Source: Shewanella sp. Arc9-LZ (lineage in GTDB: Bacteria > Pseudomonadota > Gammaproteobacteria > Enterobacterales > Shewanellaceae). From it: a DNA stretch of 64,000 nt. The stretch lies in contig NZ_CP048031.1 of assembly GCF_010092445.1 (NCBI RefSeq), positions 3,472,001-3,536,000 of the forward strand, in the 5' to 3' direction. Below, piece by piece: positions 10,669 through 20,245 of this stretch. The notes under the pieces are model-generated. The model did no database searches. It was not told where the DNA came from and worked only from the letters and a program-made list of their open reading frames with translations. A program made the translations under genes and the position numbers. Position 1 is the stretch's first letter. Every line of letters begins with the position of its first letter.

Positions 10669-10681
10669 ATCTCAACTCAGA

Positions 10682-11800
10682 CTAAATCAATAAACACGCC
10701 AGTAACTGTTGCTGCAATCTTTCATGTTCAAGCGGCATATCGCTAATAATTTCGACCCGTGTATCTAGTGCATCATCAAGTTCATTAAGCATCAACTTAT
10801 CATCCACCATATTGACACTGAGCACCCCATCCTGGGTAATAACAATAGCTTTTAATCTCAGTACCTTGTCCATTTTAACCGTGTCTACCCACGCCATAAA
10901 TTGCTCAAACTGAAAACAATGTACTGCTGAAAATATCCAACCACTACTGTAACAACCCTCACCTTGGTTAGTTTTGTGAATAAACCCAGTAGGGGAAAAC
11001 TCAGGGGTATCGATATCGCTCAGTGGTGGTTCGTTAGACAGCCAGTTATCCATAAGCGTTTTCCGCCCCAATAGCCGTTGTCCCGCTGGCACCGTTTGAT
11101 ACTTTGTCGGGGTATTTAAGCGCAATAATAACTGTTGGATTAGGTCAACATCAGTAAAGTGATTATCGACACTAATTAGTGGCGTCTGTTGTAAATGTAA
11201 CTTGCTGAGGAATTGCTGTAACTGTAAATGATCTGTTTCAGTGTAATGCTGGGCTTTATTGGCCAACAGCACATCTGCCATCTGTAATTGCTGCGTAAAC
11301 GTATCATGATTTCGATAGCGCGGATCGCTGACTTTACGCGCATCAACCAGACATACACTACTTTGCAAAGTAATAACATGTTGATAATATTCAGATGTTA
11401 ATAACTTCACGATTTCAGCAGGATGCCCAAGCCCAGTAGGTTCTATCAATAACCGGTCCGGCTTAGTTTGCTGAATAAGTTGATTTATCGCGACTTGTGT
11501 TGGTAAGCCGGAGACGCAACACAGGCAACCACCTGGCACTTCTTTTATAACAATACTGGCAGGCTTTGCTGGTGTAACATCAGGACTATTACTATTATTA
11601 CTATTATTACTATTATTACTATTACCTGCAGCAGTCGCATTTAACAAACCACCATCAATGCCTATTTCGCCAAACTCATTTACCAGCACCGCCCACACTT
11701 CATCTTTGGGCTTATGAGCTAATAATTGGCTAATGAGCGTGGTTTTACCCACCCCCAGAAAGCCAGTAATAATATTGGTGTTAATCGGTTTAGTGATCAT
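10682..11800 (-). CDS. CobW/COG0523-family G3E GTPase
   Basis: Probable metal-chaperone or metal-transfer GTPase of the G3E family. The 372-residue protein has Walker A GFLGVGKTT (about residues 13-21), the metal-binding GCLCC motif (C-x-C-C) that defines COG0523, and a CobW_C domain in the last 120 residues. Between the strand after Walker A and GCLCC is a Ser/Asn tract (about residues 60-73) encoded by a 9-bp repeat. Start ATG overlaps the stop of the helicase gene by four bases (ATGA), so the two are translationally coupled. The metal is not determined: no Zur-like site is obvious and the neighbour gives no clue. Confidence 0.85.
   Translation of the reverse strand: MITKPINTNIITGFLGVGKTTLISQLLAHKPKDEVWAVLVNEFGEIGIDGGLLNATAAGNSNNSNNSNNSNSPDVTPAKPASIVIKEVPGGCLCCVSGLPTQVAINQLIQQTKPDRLLIEPTGLGHPAEIVKLLTSEYYQHVITLQSSVCLVDARKVSDPRYRNHDTFTQQLQMADVLLANKAQHYTETDHLQLQQFLSKLHLQQTPLISVDNHFTDVDLIQQLLLRLNTPTKYQTVPAGQRLLGRKTLMDNWLSNEPPLSDIDTPEFSPTGFIHKTNQGEGCYSSGWIFSAVHCFQFEQFMAWVDTVKMDKVLRLKAIVITQDGVLSVNMVDDKLMLNELDDALDTRVEIISDMPLEHERLQQQLLACLLI
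11587..11630 (-). repeat. In-frame 9-bp microsatellite inside the COG0523 gene
   Basis: About four copies of the 9-mer AATAATAGT (minus strand) encode repeated Asn-Asn-Ser. Because the unit is a multiple of three, copy-number change would alter linker length without a frameshift. Confidence 0.85.
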
Positions 11801-13068
11801 TTTTTCGCTTTAGCGTATTTACCCTTTCGAGTAGGTTTCACATCTGTTTGCGATGGCTTGCCACGTTTGTACTTAAGGACTTTTTTCGGTTTCTCTGCCG
11901 CAACATCGCGATATCGAGCCGGTAATGGCGCCCCTTCCTCGTATCCTGTTGGTACCAATATCGGCAATGATTGTTCAATAAGTTGTTCAATCGCGCCTAG
12001 TAACTCTAGCTCTTGAGGACTCACCAGCGAAATGGCTTCACCGCCTAATCCCGCACGGCCTGTACGCCCTACTCTATGGATGTAATCTTCGCATTCTTCA
12101 GGTAATTCAAAGTTAATGACTCTTGGTAGAGCTTGAATATCAAGCCCTCGAGCGGCCAAGTCGGTAGCGATTAACACGCGTAATTGACCAGCTTTAAACT
12201 CTTCCAACGCACGATTTCGAGCCCCTTGGCTTTTATCACCGTGAAATACCGATGACTTAATACCGTCTAAGCTTAACTCGCGGTATAAATGATCTGCTGT
12301 TTCTTTACGGCTGGTGAACACCATAACTTGTTGCCAGTTATGCTTGCCAATTAATTCAGATAACAACTCAGCTTTTCGGCGGGTATCCACTTGATAGACT
12401 TGCTGGACAACATTAGCGGCAGTAGTTTGGGTTTCAACATGAACGTATTCAGGATTGTTTAGCATTTTAGCCGCTAGCGTTTTAACTTCTTCAGAAAAAG
12501 TAGCAGAAAACATCATAGTTTGATGTTGTCTGGCGATTAAACGCTTCACTTTTTCAATATCTTTAACAAAACCAAGATCAAGCATGCGATCAGCTTCATC
12601 AATCACTAAGTGAGTAACAAAAGATAGATCCAATTCATGCTGGCCAATAATGTCAAACAATCGTCCTGGCGTTGCCACTAAAATATCTACGCCTTGTTCT
12701 AATGCCTTACGCTGAGGATTGATGCTCGCGCCACCATAAACGGCTAAGCTGGTCAGATTGATAAACTGACTGTATTTAACTAAATTTTGCTCAATCTGAA
12801 TCGCTAGCTCGCGAGTCGGTGTCATTATTAATGCGCGTAAACGATTTGGTGGCAATAAGTCTGAATGATCTTGCGCCATTAAATGACTTAGTAACGGTAA
12901 CGCAAAAGCAGCTGTTTTTCCGGTACCGGTTTCGGCACTGGCCAATACATCTCGGCCATCTAGCGCTAGTGGGATCACAGCTTGTTGGACAGGAGTAGCA
13001 GTTTGATACCCAGATTGATTAACCGCATCTAATAATAATGGCGGTAACCCTAGCGACGTAAATGACAT
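11797..13068 (-). CDS. DEAD-box ATP-dependent RNA helicase, RhlE-like
   Basis: RNA unwinding/remodelling enzyme of the RhlE/SrmB group. In 423 residues it shows the Q-motif region (residues 3-30), motif I ASAETGTGKT (about 43-52), PTRELA, the DEAD box in VIDEADRMLDLGF (about 150), SAT (motif III), and HRVGRTGRAG (motif VI) near 335. The C-terminal 45 residues are basic (KPKKVLKYKRGKPSQ), as is usual for RNA-contacting tails. It is upstream of and overlaps the COG0523 gene. Assignment among RhlE, SrmB and similar helicases is not certain. Confidence 0.9.
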   Translation of the reverse strand: MSFTSLGLPPLLLDAVNQSGYQTATPVQQAVIPLALDGRDVLASAETGTGKTAAFALPLLSHLMAQDHSDLLPPNRLRALIMTPTRELAIQIEQNLVKYSQFINLTSLAVYGGASINPQRKALEQGVDILVATPGRLFDIIGQHELDLSFVTHLVIDEADRMLDLGFVKDIEKVKRLIARQHQTMMFSATFSEEVKTLAAKMLNNPEYVHVETQTTAANVVQQVYQVDTRRKAELLSELIGKHNWQQVMVFTSRKETADHLYRELSLDGIKSSVFHGDKSQGARNRALEEFKAGQLRVLIATDLAARGLDIQALPRVINFELPEECEDYIHRVGRTGRAGLGGEAISLVSPQELELLGAIEQLIEQSLPILVPTGYEEGAPLPARYRDVAAEKPKKVLKYKRGKPSQTDVKPTRKGKYAKAKK

Positions 13069-13208
13069 AGCAGACCCAATAACACAAATAAAAATAGGTC
13101 GCTATTGTATACTAATCTAAACATCATTAACTATTACATTAGTGATGGCATTAGCCATATCATCACGATGGTCACGCCGGTTTTGAATGAAGAGTCACAG
13201 TACTAACG

Positions 13209-16200
13209 TTATATCTGCTGACTAACCTGCAATGGTATTACTTTTTCCACTAAATACTTTTGCTCAAAATCATCGCGGCACAAGGCATGCGAAAATACAT
13301 ATCCTTGGCCATAATCACAACCAGCAGACGCCAATAAACGCCGTTGACTTTCGGTTTCAACACCTTCGGCAATGACTTTGATACCGAGTTTATGAGCCAT
13401 TGCAATAATCGCTTCACACAAACACATATCATTGTTTTTGGCAGCCAATCGACCCACAAAAGATTTATCAATCTTAAGATAATCAACATTATATTTGGTT
13501 AAATAGGGTAATGATGAATAGCCAGTACCAAAGTCATCAAGCGACAATTGCATACCTGCATCACTATAAGCCTGCAATTTAGCCTCAACATTAGGTTCAA
13601 TGTCATGTAGTAAGTTTTCAGTGATTTCAATACAAATGCTATTGGTAGGCAGCGCGAGTAAAGACATGTGTTTAAGCCAATTTTCAACATCGGTCGACTC
13701 GTCTTTAAACTGTACTGGTGACATATTAATACTAATCTGAATATGGTGATTAAATTGTGTCTTCCATTTTGCGACTTGCTCGCAGGCTTGATAAAAAGCC
13801 CAATTACCAATATCGATTATCATCCCAGTATCTTCAGCAATAGAGATAAAATCTGCCGGTGGAATCAACCCCATTGTTGGATGGTTCCAACGAATTAACG
13901 CTTCCACCTTGATGATCTGCTGACGGCTTAAATCCACAATAGGCTGATAATACAACTCAAATTGCTGCTGAATAATCGCCACTTTAAGGTCTTGAATCAA
14001 CGCCATCCGCTTTTGTGCATCGTCTTGCATTGCGGAGGTAAAATAATTAAACCGATTACGACCATGGGATTTTGCCGAATACATGGCTTGGTCGGCATTC
14101 TTCAATAATGCCTCGGTTGTTTTTGCATCGTCTGGAAATAACGTAATACCAATACTGCCACTAATATAGGCCGTTTGATCACCTAATAAATAAGGCTCTG
14201 CAAGTCGTTTAAGTATTTGTTGTGCAACACGTTCTACCCCATGAGTATCTTCAAGATTAGTTAACACTATGGTAAATTCATCACCACCAAGACGGGCGAC
14301 AACATCGGTTTCGCGTACGCTGTTTTTTAAGCGTTCCGCCGTCTCAATTAACAATACATCGCCCATATCATGGCCCAACGTGTCGTTAACCTCTTTAAAA
14401 AAATCCAAGTCTAAAAACATCAATGCAAAATGATTATGCTGTCGGTCAGAATGGAATACCTCTTGATTCAAAAATGTTAACAACATCCTACGATTTGGCA
14501 AACCGGTAAGTGCATCATAATTAGCCTGGCGCCATATCAACTCTTCAGTTTGCTTTTTCTCGGTAATATCGGAAAACAACGCAACAAATCGCGCAGCCTG
14601 CGACTTTGTTCGGATGATTGAATTAATGGTTAATAAGATAAGGTAATTTTCACCATTTTTACGACGCATCCACACTTCACCATGCCAATGTCCCTGCTGG
14701 CTAAGCTGTTGGCTTAATTGTTGATAAAAATGTTGGGGTTGAAGATCTGTTTCAAACATACGTAAATGCTGATCTTGTATGTCTTGTTGACTGAATCCAG
14801 TGATAAAAGAAAAGGCAGGATTTGAATCAATGATAATGCCCTTTGCAGTAAACACACTCATGGCTTCACTGGAGTTTTGATATACAGATGCTGCAATACT
14901 TAGCGAGTCTTCAACCTGCTTGATATCAGTGATATCACTATGAGTACCACACATTCTAAGCGGTTTACCTTTATCATCAACGTCAACCACTCTTCCTGTT
15001 TGCAAAATCCACCGACTGTCGCCGTCCATATTAGTTAATTGATATTCCACTCGTTGGCTTATACAGCGACCTTTTACAATTTCATTAATGCTGCGAAGAA
15101 ACTTAAATTTATCTTTTAGCTGTATCGCATTTATCCACAATTTAGGATGCTGATTAAGCTCTTCCATTGAGCAACCTAAAATGTCAGCACTGTATCGATT
15201 CGTACGAATTCGATTGTGTTGTACATCCCAGTCCCACACGCCTAACTCACTGCTATCGAGTACCAGCGCAAGTTGCTCGTTACTTTGCAATAAATCTTGT
15301 TCGGCCTGTTTCTGATGAGTGATATCAAGAAAACCGGCAATAACTAGGAAAGTATTGTCTTGAACATGACGGCGGCAGGCGATGGTCACATGGGTATAAA
15401 TGACCGAACCATCTTTGGCAATAAAACGCTTATCAATTTCATATTCATTGAGTTCGCCTTTACTCATTTTCTCAAATAATAATAAATCTTTATTCAAATC
15501 ATCTGGGTGTGTTAATTCAGCCCACGTTAACGCCTTTAATTCATTTTCGCTGTAACCGAACATTCGACATAAATAGGGGTTAACTCTCAACCAATGCTTA
15601 GTTTTAGTGGTAATAGAAATACCAATATTGCCAATATCAAATTGATTGTTGAAAAGAAAATCTTCTTGTAATTTGACTTGAATATCGCGCCCACGAAACA
15701 CTATTTTTGCAAGTAAATGACCGATGACCATAGTCAATAAAGGTAATACCAGCATGATAGGCAAAGACACAACACTGATAGCGTGTAACGCTTGATCAAA
15801 TGGCAATAAAAATAGCCATAACAACAATAGGGAATGAACAATAACGCCAAAAAGGTAGAATTCACGATAACGAATTTGATCTAATTCATGCCGACGGTAC
15901 CGACGCCACACTAATCCAATGACAGCACTACTGCTTAACGCAAATATACCAACCCATACAGCAACGCCACCCAAATGATAGCGATAAAGCGCCATGATAA
16001 TAGTTGCGACAAGTGTTGGAATACCTCCAAAAAACAGTCCACTTAAACAGAGTACTACCGAGCGGGCATCAAACAATATTTCCTGTTGATGAACCAAGGG
16101 ATCCATCATAATAACAACGCCAATAGTGCCAATAACTGCGCCCATTAAAAATTGCCATAAAAAAGGCATCACCTTACGTTGATGCGTAGGAGAGAGTGAG

Positions 16201-16271
16201 TAAACATAAACTAGCGCAAGTAATAGCGCTGCATTTTCTAAAATTGAGAAAAAAACATTTAGACCAAACAT
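13209..16271 (-). CDS. Membrane PAS-GGDEF-EAL cyclic-di-GMP signalling protein
   Basis: Probable cyclic-di-GMP turnover enzyme of 1020 residues. The N-terminal ~200 residues contain about six hydrophobic segments resembling the 5TMR-LYT sensor (DARSVVLCLSGLFFGGIPT). Three to four PAS/PAC domains follow (about 210-580). The GGDEF domain has an intact ARLGGDEFTIVL near residue 660, and the EAL domain an intact KVEALIRWNHP near 790 with DDFGTGYSSL near 914. Both catalytic signatures are therefore present, and net activity cannot be predicted. It is a single gene, 140 bp upstream of the helicase, with AAGGGA before ATG 16271. Confidence 0.9.
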   Translation of the reverse strand: MFGLNVFFSILENAALLLALVYVYSLSPTHQRKVMPFLWQFLMGAVIGTIGVVIMMDPLVHQQEILFDARSVVLCLSGLFFGGIPTLVATIIMALYRYHLGGVAVWVGIFALSSSAVIGLVWRRYRRHELDQIRYREFYLFGVIVHSLLLLWLFLLPFDQALHAISVVSLPIMLVLPLLTMVIGHLLAKIVFRGRDIQVKLQEDFLFNNQFDIGNIGISITTKTKHWLRVNPYLCRMFGYSENELKALTWAELTHPDDLNKDLLLFEKMSKGELNEYEIDKRFIAKDGSVIYTHVTIACRRHVQDNTFLVIAGFLDITHQKQAEQDLLQSNEQLALVLDSSELGVWDWDVQHNRIRTNRYSADILGCSMEELNQHPKLWINAIQLKDKFKFLRSINEIVKGRCISQRVEYQLTNMDGDSRWILQTGRVVDVDDKGKPLRMCGTHSDITDIKQVEDSLSIAASVYQNSSEAMSVFTAKGIIIDSNPAFSFITGFSQQDIQDQHLRMFETDLQPQHFYQQLSQQLSQQGHWHGEVWMRRKNGENYLILLTINSIIRTKSQAARFVALFSDITEKKQTEELIWRQANYDALTGLPNRRMLLTFLNQEVFHSDRQHNHFALMFLDLDFFKEVNDTLGHDMGDVLLIETAERLKNSVRETDVVARLGGDEFTIVLTNLEDTHGVERVAQQILKRLAEPYLLGDQTAYISGSIGITLFPDDAKTTEALLKNADQAMYSAKSHGRNRFNYFTSAMQDDAQKRMALIQDLKVAIIQQQFELYYQPIVDLSRQQIIKVEALIRWNHPTMGLIPPADFISIAEDTGMIIDIGNWAFYQACEQVAKWKTQFNHHIQISINMSPVQFKDESTDVENWLKHMSLLALPTNSICIEITENLLHDIEPNVEAKLQAYSDAGMQLSLDDFGTGYSSLPYLTKYNVDYLKIDKSFVGRLAAKNNDMCLCEAIIAMAHKLGIKVIAEGVETESQRRLLASAGCDYGQGYVFSHALCRDDFEQKYLVEKVIPLQVSQQI

Positions 16272-16674
16272 CTATACATTTCCCTTATCCATCCTTAACA
16301 AGCACATTAGCATCCAAGCTGTCTCTATTTAGTATAGTAGAAGTAAACTAACACTATGATTTTTCGTCTTTATACCGTAAACCATTCTATATATAAAGGG
16401 CATAATATTCATCTGAAATTTCGATAATATTATTTAAGAGAAATTGTCATCCTATCCAACACAACAAAATGCGCAATAACCGACCAACCATAGTGTCGGT
16501 GTCAAAAAATATCACCCTAGATCACAGTTACTTGGAAAATGTCGTGTTGGTAATAAAACGGCCTATTGATTGTGACTTAATCGACGTTAACGAGCTTCAC
16601 GTCACATAAAAACTGCAATGTTATTGGTATGTTTAATTCAGAGAAAACTTAATTCTACATAAAGGACAATCAAT
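16272..16674. other. Intergenic region between divergent GGDEF-EAL gene and alcohol dehydrogenase
   Basis: 403 bp without a supported gene. It holds a CRP-like half-site (CTAGATCACA near 16513-16522) and TGTGA half-sites on both strands around 16570-16606. None forms a full consensus palindrome. Confidence 0.35.
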
Positions 16675-17823
16675 ATGGCGACTAAATTTTTCATTCCAAG
16701 CGTCAACATTCTGGGTCAAGGCAGCGTAGATGAAGCGATTAAAGACATCAACGCGTTTGGATTTACCAAAGCACTTATTGTCACCGACAAACCACTAGTG
16801 AGTATTGGTTTAGTGGCGAAGGTTGCAGATAAACTCAATGCCAATGGTATTGAAGTGGTTATTTTTGATGGAGTTCAACCTAACCCAACAACAGGTAATG
16901 TTGCTGCAGGCCTTGAACTACTAAAAGCCAATCAGTGTGATGTGATTATTTCTTTAGGCGGCGGTTCACCGCACGATTGCGCTAAAGGAATCGCACTCGT
17001 GGCCACCAACGGCGGTAGCATTAAAGATTATGAAGGTGTGGATGTATCAACTAAAGCACAAATGCCTTTAGTCGCGATTAACACTACCGCAGGCACAGCA
17101 AGTGAAATGACCCGCTTTTGTATTATTACCGATGAGGCAAGGCACATTAAAATGGCCATTGTCGATAAAAATACCACACCTATTCTATCTGTAAACGATC
17201 CTGAACTGATGCTAGAAAAGCCAGCATCACTGACTGCTGCAACTGGGATGGACGCATTAACACACGCAATTGAAGCTTATGTCTCTATTGCAGCCAATCC
17301 CATCACCGACGCGTGTGCAATCAAAGCTATTGAACTGATCCAAGCCAATTTAATTAATGCAGTTAAAAAAGGCGATGACATTCAAGCCAGAGAAAACATG
17401 GCTTATGCACAATTTCTAGCGGGCATGGCCTTTAATAATGCCAGTCTTGGTTATGTGCATGCTATGGCACATCAACTTGGCGGTTTTTATGACTTACCAC
17501 ACGGGGTTTGTAACGCATTATTGCTACCTCATGTACAAACCTATAACGCCCAAGTTGTGCCTGGACGCTTAGCTGATGTCGCAAAAGCTATGGGTGTCGA
17601 CATAGCAGCAATGACAGACGAGCAAGGCGCTAAAGCGGCCATTGACGCCATTAAGCAATTATCAAAAGCCGTTAACATTCCTGCTAATTTAACCGAGCTA
17701 GGCGTAAAAGCACAAGACATCCCAACTTTAGCAGACAATGCTCTCAAGGATGCTTGTGGCTTTACTAACCCGAAACAAGCGACACATCAAGAGATCTGTC
17801 AAATTTTCACAAACGCTTTATAA
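16675..17823 (+). CDS. Iron-containing alcohol dehydrogenase
   Basis: NAD(P)-dependent group III alcohol dehydrogenase of 382 residues, the normal length. Visible features are the nucleotide-binding [11 protein letters not shown] (about residues 97-107), [13 protein letters not shown], and the metal-site segments [14 protein letters not shown] (about 191-204) and [19 protein letters not shown] (about 258-276), whose Asp and His residues bind iron. AAAGGA precedes ATG 16675. It resembles YiaY/AdhB-type enzymes; the physiological alcohol cannot be read from the sequence. It stands alone, with a terminator behind it. Confidence 0.92.
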   Translation: MATKFFIPSVNILGQGSVDEAIKDINAFGFTKALIVTDKPLVSIGLVAKVADKLNANGIEVVIFDGVQPNPTTGNVAAGLELLKANQCDVIISLGGGSPHDCAKGIALVATNGGSIKDYEGVDVSTKAQMPLVAINTTAGTASEMTRFCIITDEARHIKMAIVDKNTTPILSVNDPELMLEKPASLTAATGMDALTHAIEAYVSIAANPITDACAIKAIELIQANLINAVKKGDDIQARENMAYAQFLAGMAFNNASLGYVHAMAHQLGGFYDLPHGVCNALLLPHVQTYNAQVVPGRLADVAKAMGVDIAAMTDEQGAKAAIDAIKQLSKAVNIPANLTELGVKAQDIPTLADNALKDACGFTNPKQATHQEICQIFTNAL

Positions 17824-17904
17824 CTAACCTCAGTAAGGGATAATAAGTAATTATCAAATAGTTATTAACCAGAATTAAGCTTAATTCGTTTTATAGCACA
17901 GCAT

Positions 17905-17934
17905 AAAGCCCGTATTTTATTACGGGCTTTTTTA
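17905..17934 (+). terminator. Rho-independent terminator after the alcohol dehydrogenase
   Basis: Ten-base-pair stem AAAGCCCGTA / TACGGGCTTT with a 6-base loop, followed by T-run. Confidence 0.9.
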
Positions 17935-18090
17935 TCTGCCGTTTAATGTAAAAAATCAACAATGACAACAGCTTATTTTTAATTTAGTAAAAAGTGATGC
18001 TTAGATCTAAGTTCTTGAAATAAGGATTGACCAATATAAAAAATAAGGTCTATAGTGAAAACACTTAGATAGCGAATAGGTAGGTAAACA

Positions 18091-18456
18091 ATGACAGCAA
18101 TCACTCATATATATAATTACACCGTTCGATGCCCGCACTATAAAGAAAACGAACAAGCTGCAACATGGCTCAACCATATCGAAGTAAACCAATCTTGTGA
18201 AATTGCTCTAGACCGTATCACTAAATGGCACAACCTCTCTGGCACCAAATCATTTGAACTAGACGATTTTGTGGTTCGAAAGGCCGATAATGAAGAAGCT
18301 TATTTTGCCATGCAAAGTAGCCGCCTTAAGCATGATGGCCATGCCCTTGTCACTTTTAAAATCTATTTAGACAACTGCTGCCAAGATGCTTCTCCGAATC
18401 AAATAATGGAGCATTTAATCGATGATTATCAACAGCGTATCGCTAAAGTCGAATAA
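18091..18456 (+). CDS. Uncharacterised 121-residue protein
   Basis: I do not recognise this family. The protein is soluble-looking, with no signal peptide or membrane segment, and contains mixed alpha/beta-like stretches. Three Cys residues are near the ends (C-P-H-Y around residue 14; NCCQD near 96). A purine-rich GGTAGG lies before the ATG and a clean terminator directly follows, which supports a real monocistronic gene. The neighbours (alcohol dehydrogenase, thioesterase) give no functional link. Confidence 0.7.
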   Translation: MTAITHIYNYTVRCPHYKENEQAATWLNHIEVNQSCEIALDRITKWHNLSGTKSFELDDFVVRKADNEEAYFAMQSSRLKHDGHALVTFKIYLDNCCQDASPNQIMEHLIDDYQQRIAKVE

Positions 18457-18483
18457 TACATCAAGTCTATTTACCATCAACAT

Positions 18484-18513
18484 TAAGGAGCTATCATAGC
18501 TCCTTATTTTTTG
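18484..18513 (+). terminator. Rho-independent terminator after the 121-residue protein gene
   Basis: Perfect stem TAAGGAGCTA / TAGCTCCTTA with a three-base loop, followed by TTTTTT. Confidence 0.9.
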
Positions 18514-18596
18514 CGGTTTTATTGTCAATGGCTATAAGTTCTTGCCCTGTCGTAACACATACTTACGAACACGAACCCACGATAATAGAAATACAA

Positions 18597-18965
18597 TTAA
18601 GCGGCATTGGCTCGCATACCGTGCGGAATGGGTAAGCCATTCTCATTCACGTTGACAAATACCATCTTATCGATGAAAGCAATCGGCGCATGATTGACTT
18701 TATTACGTATTTTACAGCGAACAGTGACTGAACTTTGACCTAAGCTTACGAGCTCAAACCCAAACTCGATAATGTCGCCCGTTTGTGCCGGTGCCATAAA
18801 ATTAATTTCCGATATCACTTTGGCAATATGGAATTGGCTGCGCATTTGGCAACTGGCAAAAATTGTTGCTTCCTCATTAACCCAACTTAATAACTGGCCA
18901 CAACATAAGCTTTGAGTGCTATTAAGATGAATAGGCATGATGATATGACGTGAGAAATATTTCAT
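18597..18965 (-). CDS. Hot-dog fold acyl-CoA thioesterase (YciA/BACH-like)
   Basis: Probable acyl-CoA hydrolase of 122 residues with the single hot-dog domain layout: MPIHLNSTQSLCCGQLLSWV (residues 10-29), SEINFMAPAQTGDIIEF (about 51-68) and FVNVNENGLPIPHG at the C-terminus, the last being characteristic of YciA/BACH enzymes. Where these enzymes usually have Asp in the W-x-D-E segment this one has Asn (WVNEEA, about 28-33). GAGGTCACT precedes the ATG. The substrate range is unknown. It lies downstream of ltaE, separated by a terminator. Confidence 0.8.
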   Translation of the reverse strand: MKYFSRHIIMPIHLNSTQSLCCGQLLSWVNEEATIFASCQMRSQFHIAKVISEINFMAPAQTGDIIEFGFELVSLGQSSVTVRCKIRNKVNHAPIAFIDKMVFVNVNENGLPIPHGMRANAA

Positions 18966-19130
18966 AGTGACCTCATTATCTGACTTATTAATTTTGCGTC
19001 GTTAGGCGCATACCTCTAAATAAGTAGCAACGATCAAGCCAAGTGTATTAAGCTTTAAAAATCAATGTGATAAATAGATTTTTAAATTAGAAAACTCTTA
19101 GAATGCCCAAAATAAATGCATCTTCGCACC

Positions 19131-19163
19131 AAAAAAGAAAAAGACCACACTGAGTATGGCCTT
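19131..19163 (-). terminator. Rho-independent terminator after ltaE
   Basis: On the minus strand AAGGCCATAC / GTGTGGTCTT form a stem with two G-U pairs in RNA, followed by TTTCTTTTTT. Confidence 0.75.
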
Positions 19164-19188
19164 TAAAATGAATATTAACTGATATTGA

Positions 19189-20199
19189 TTAGCGAATAAT
19201 TTGCTTCAACGTATTCACAAAAACACTGATGTCATTAGCACTAATATCTTTATGAGTCACCAAGCGCAACTGCCGGCTCGGACTAATGATAATGCCTTTA
19301 TCGGCCAGTTTGGCAGTAAGCATTTTAGGGTCGATATGTTCTGCGAGTGTGGCGAAAACCATATTGGTCTGCACCAAACTAACATCGACAGCAAACTCAC
19401 TCATTTCAGCCAACAACAAAGCCAAGGTTTTTGCATTGTAATGATCATCCGCTAAACGATCGACCTGCTCAGTTAACGCCAACTTAGCCGCTGCAGCGAT
19501 AATACCTGCTTGACGCATTCCACCACCGAGCATTTTACGCCAACGTGTCGCTTTACCAATTAATCGCTCATCGCCTAACAGAATCGACCCAATCGGTGCA
19601 CATAAGCCTTTTGATAGACAAATCGATACAGAGTCAAAGTATTGAGTAATATCGGCAATAGCAATGCCCTGCGCAACCGCAGCATTGGCAACCCGGGCAC
19701 CATCTAAATGGATTTTAAGCCCACGATTAAACGCAAGACTTTGTGCCTGGGATAAATAATCTTGGTTTAATACCTTGCCGCCAATGGTATTTTCTAAGCT
19801 CAATAACCGTGTTCTTGCAAAATGCACGTCATCAGGCTTAATCGCAGCTTCAATATCATTCAATAAAATACTGCCATCAGCTTGATTATTCAGAGGCTGA
19901 GGTTGAATGCTGCCTAATACCGCTGCCCCGCCGCCTTCAAACTTATAGTTATGAGCTTGTTGACCACAAAGATACTCATCTCCGCGTTCACAATGAGACA
20001 TCAATGCCAATAAATTAGCTTGCGTACCAGAACTGACAAACAGAGCACCATCAAAGCCAAACATCTCTGCAGCCATATCTTGTAAATTATTGACGGTCGG
20101 ATCATCACCATAAACATCATCACCGACCTCCGCCCTCGACATGGCTAAACGCATTGCTTCAGTCGGTTGAGTCACCGTATCACTTCGAAAATCAATCAT
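19189..20199 (-). CDS. ltaE: Low-specificity L-threonine aldolase
   Basis: PLP enzyme cleaving L-threonine and L-allo-threonine to glycine and acetaldehyde. The 336-residue protein begins MIDFRSDTVTQPTEAMR, typical of the family. It has GDDVYGDDPTVN (about residues 27-38), HLDGARVANAAV, and the PLP-binding Lys in SICLSKGLCAPIGS (about 195-208). Length matches E. coli LtaE (333). It lies 46 bp downstream of the exported thiol peroxidase gene and in the same direction, so co-transcription is likely although the functions are unrelated. Confidence 0.94.
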   Translation of the reverse strand: MIDFRSDTVTQPTEAMRLAMSRAEVGDDVYGDDPTVNNLQDMAAEMFGFDGALFVSSGTQANLLALMSHCERGDEYLCGQQAHNYKFEGGGAAVLGSIQPQPLNNQADGSILLNDIEAAIKPDDVHFARTRLLSLENTIGGKVLNQDYLSQAQSLAFNRGLKIHLDGARVANAAVAQGIAIADITQYFDSVSICLSKGLCAPIGSILLGDERLIGKATRWRKMLGGGMRQAGIIAAAAKLALTEQVDRLADDHYNAKTLALLLAEMSEFAVDVSLVQTNMVFATLAEHIDPKMLTAKLADKGIIISPSRQLRLVTHKDISANDISVFVNTLKQIIR

Positions 20200-20245
20200 G
20201 CTGCATCTCTATCCTCTTTCACTCAACATTATGGAAACTACGCAA

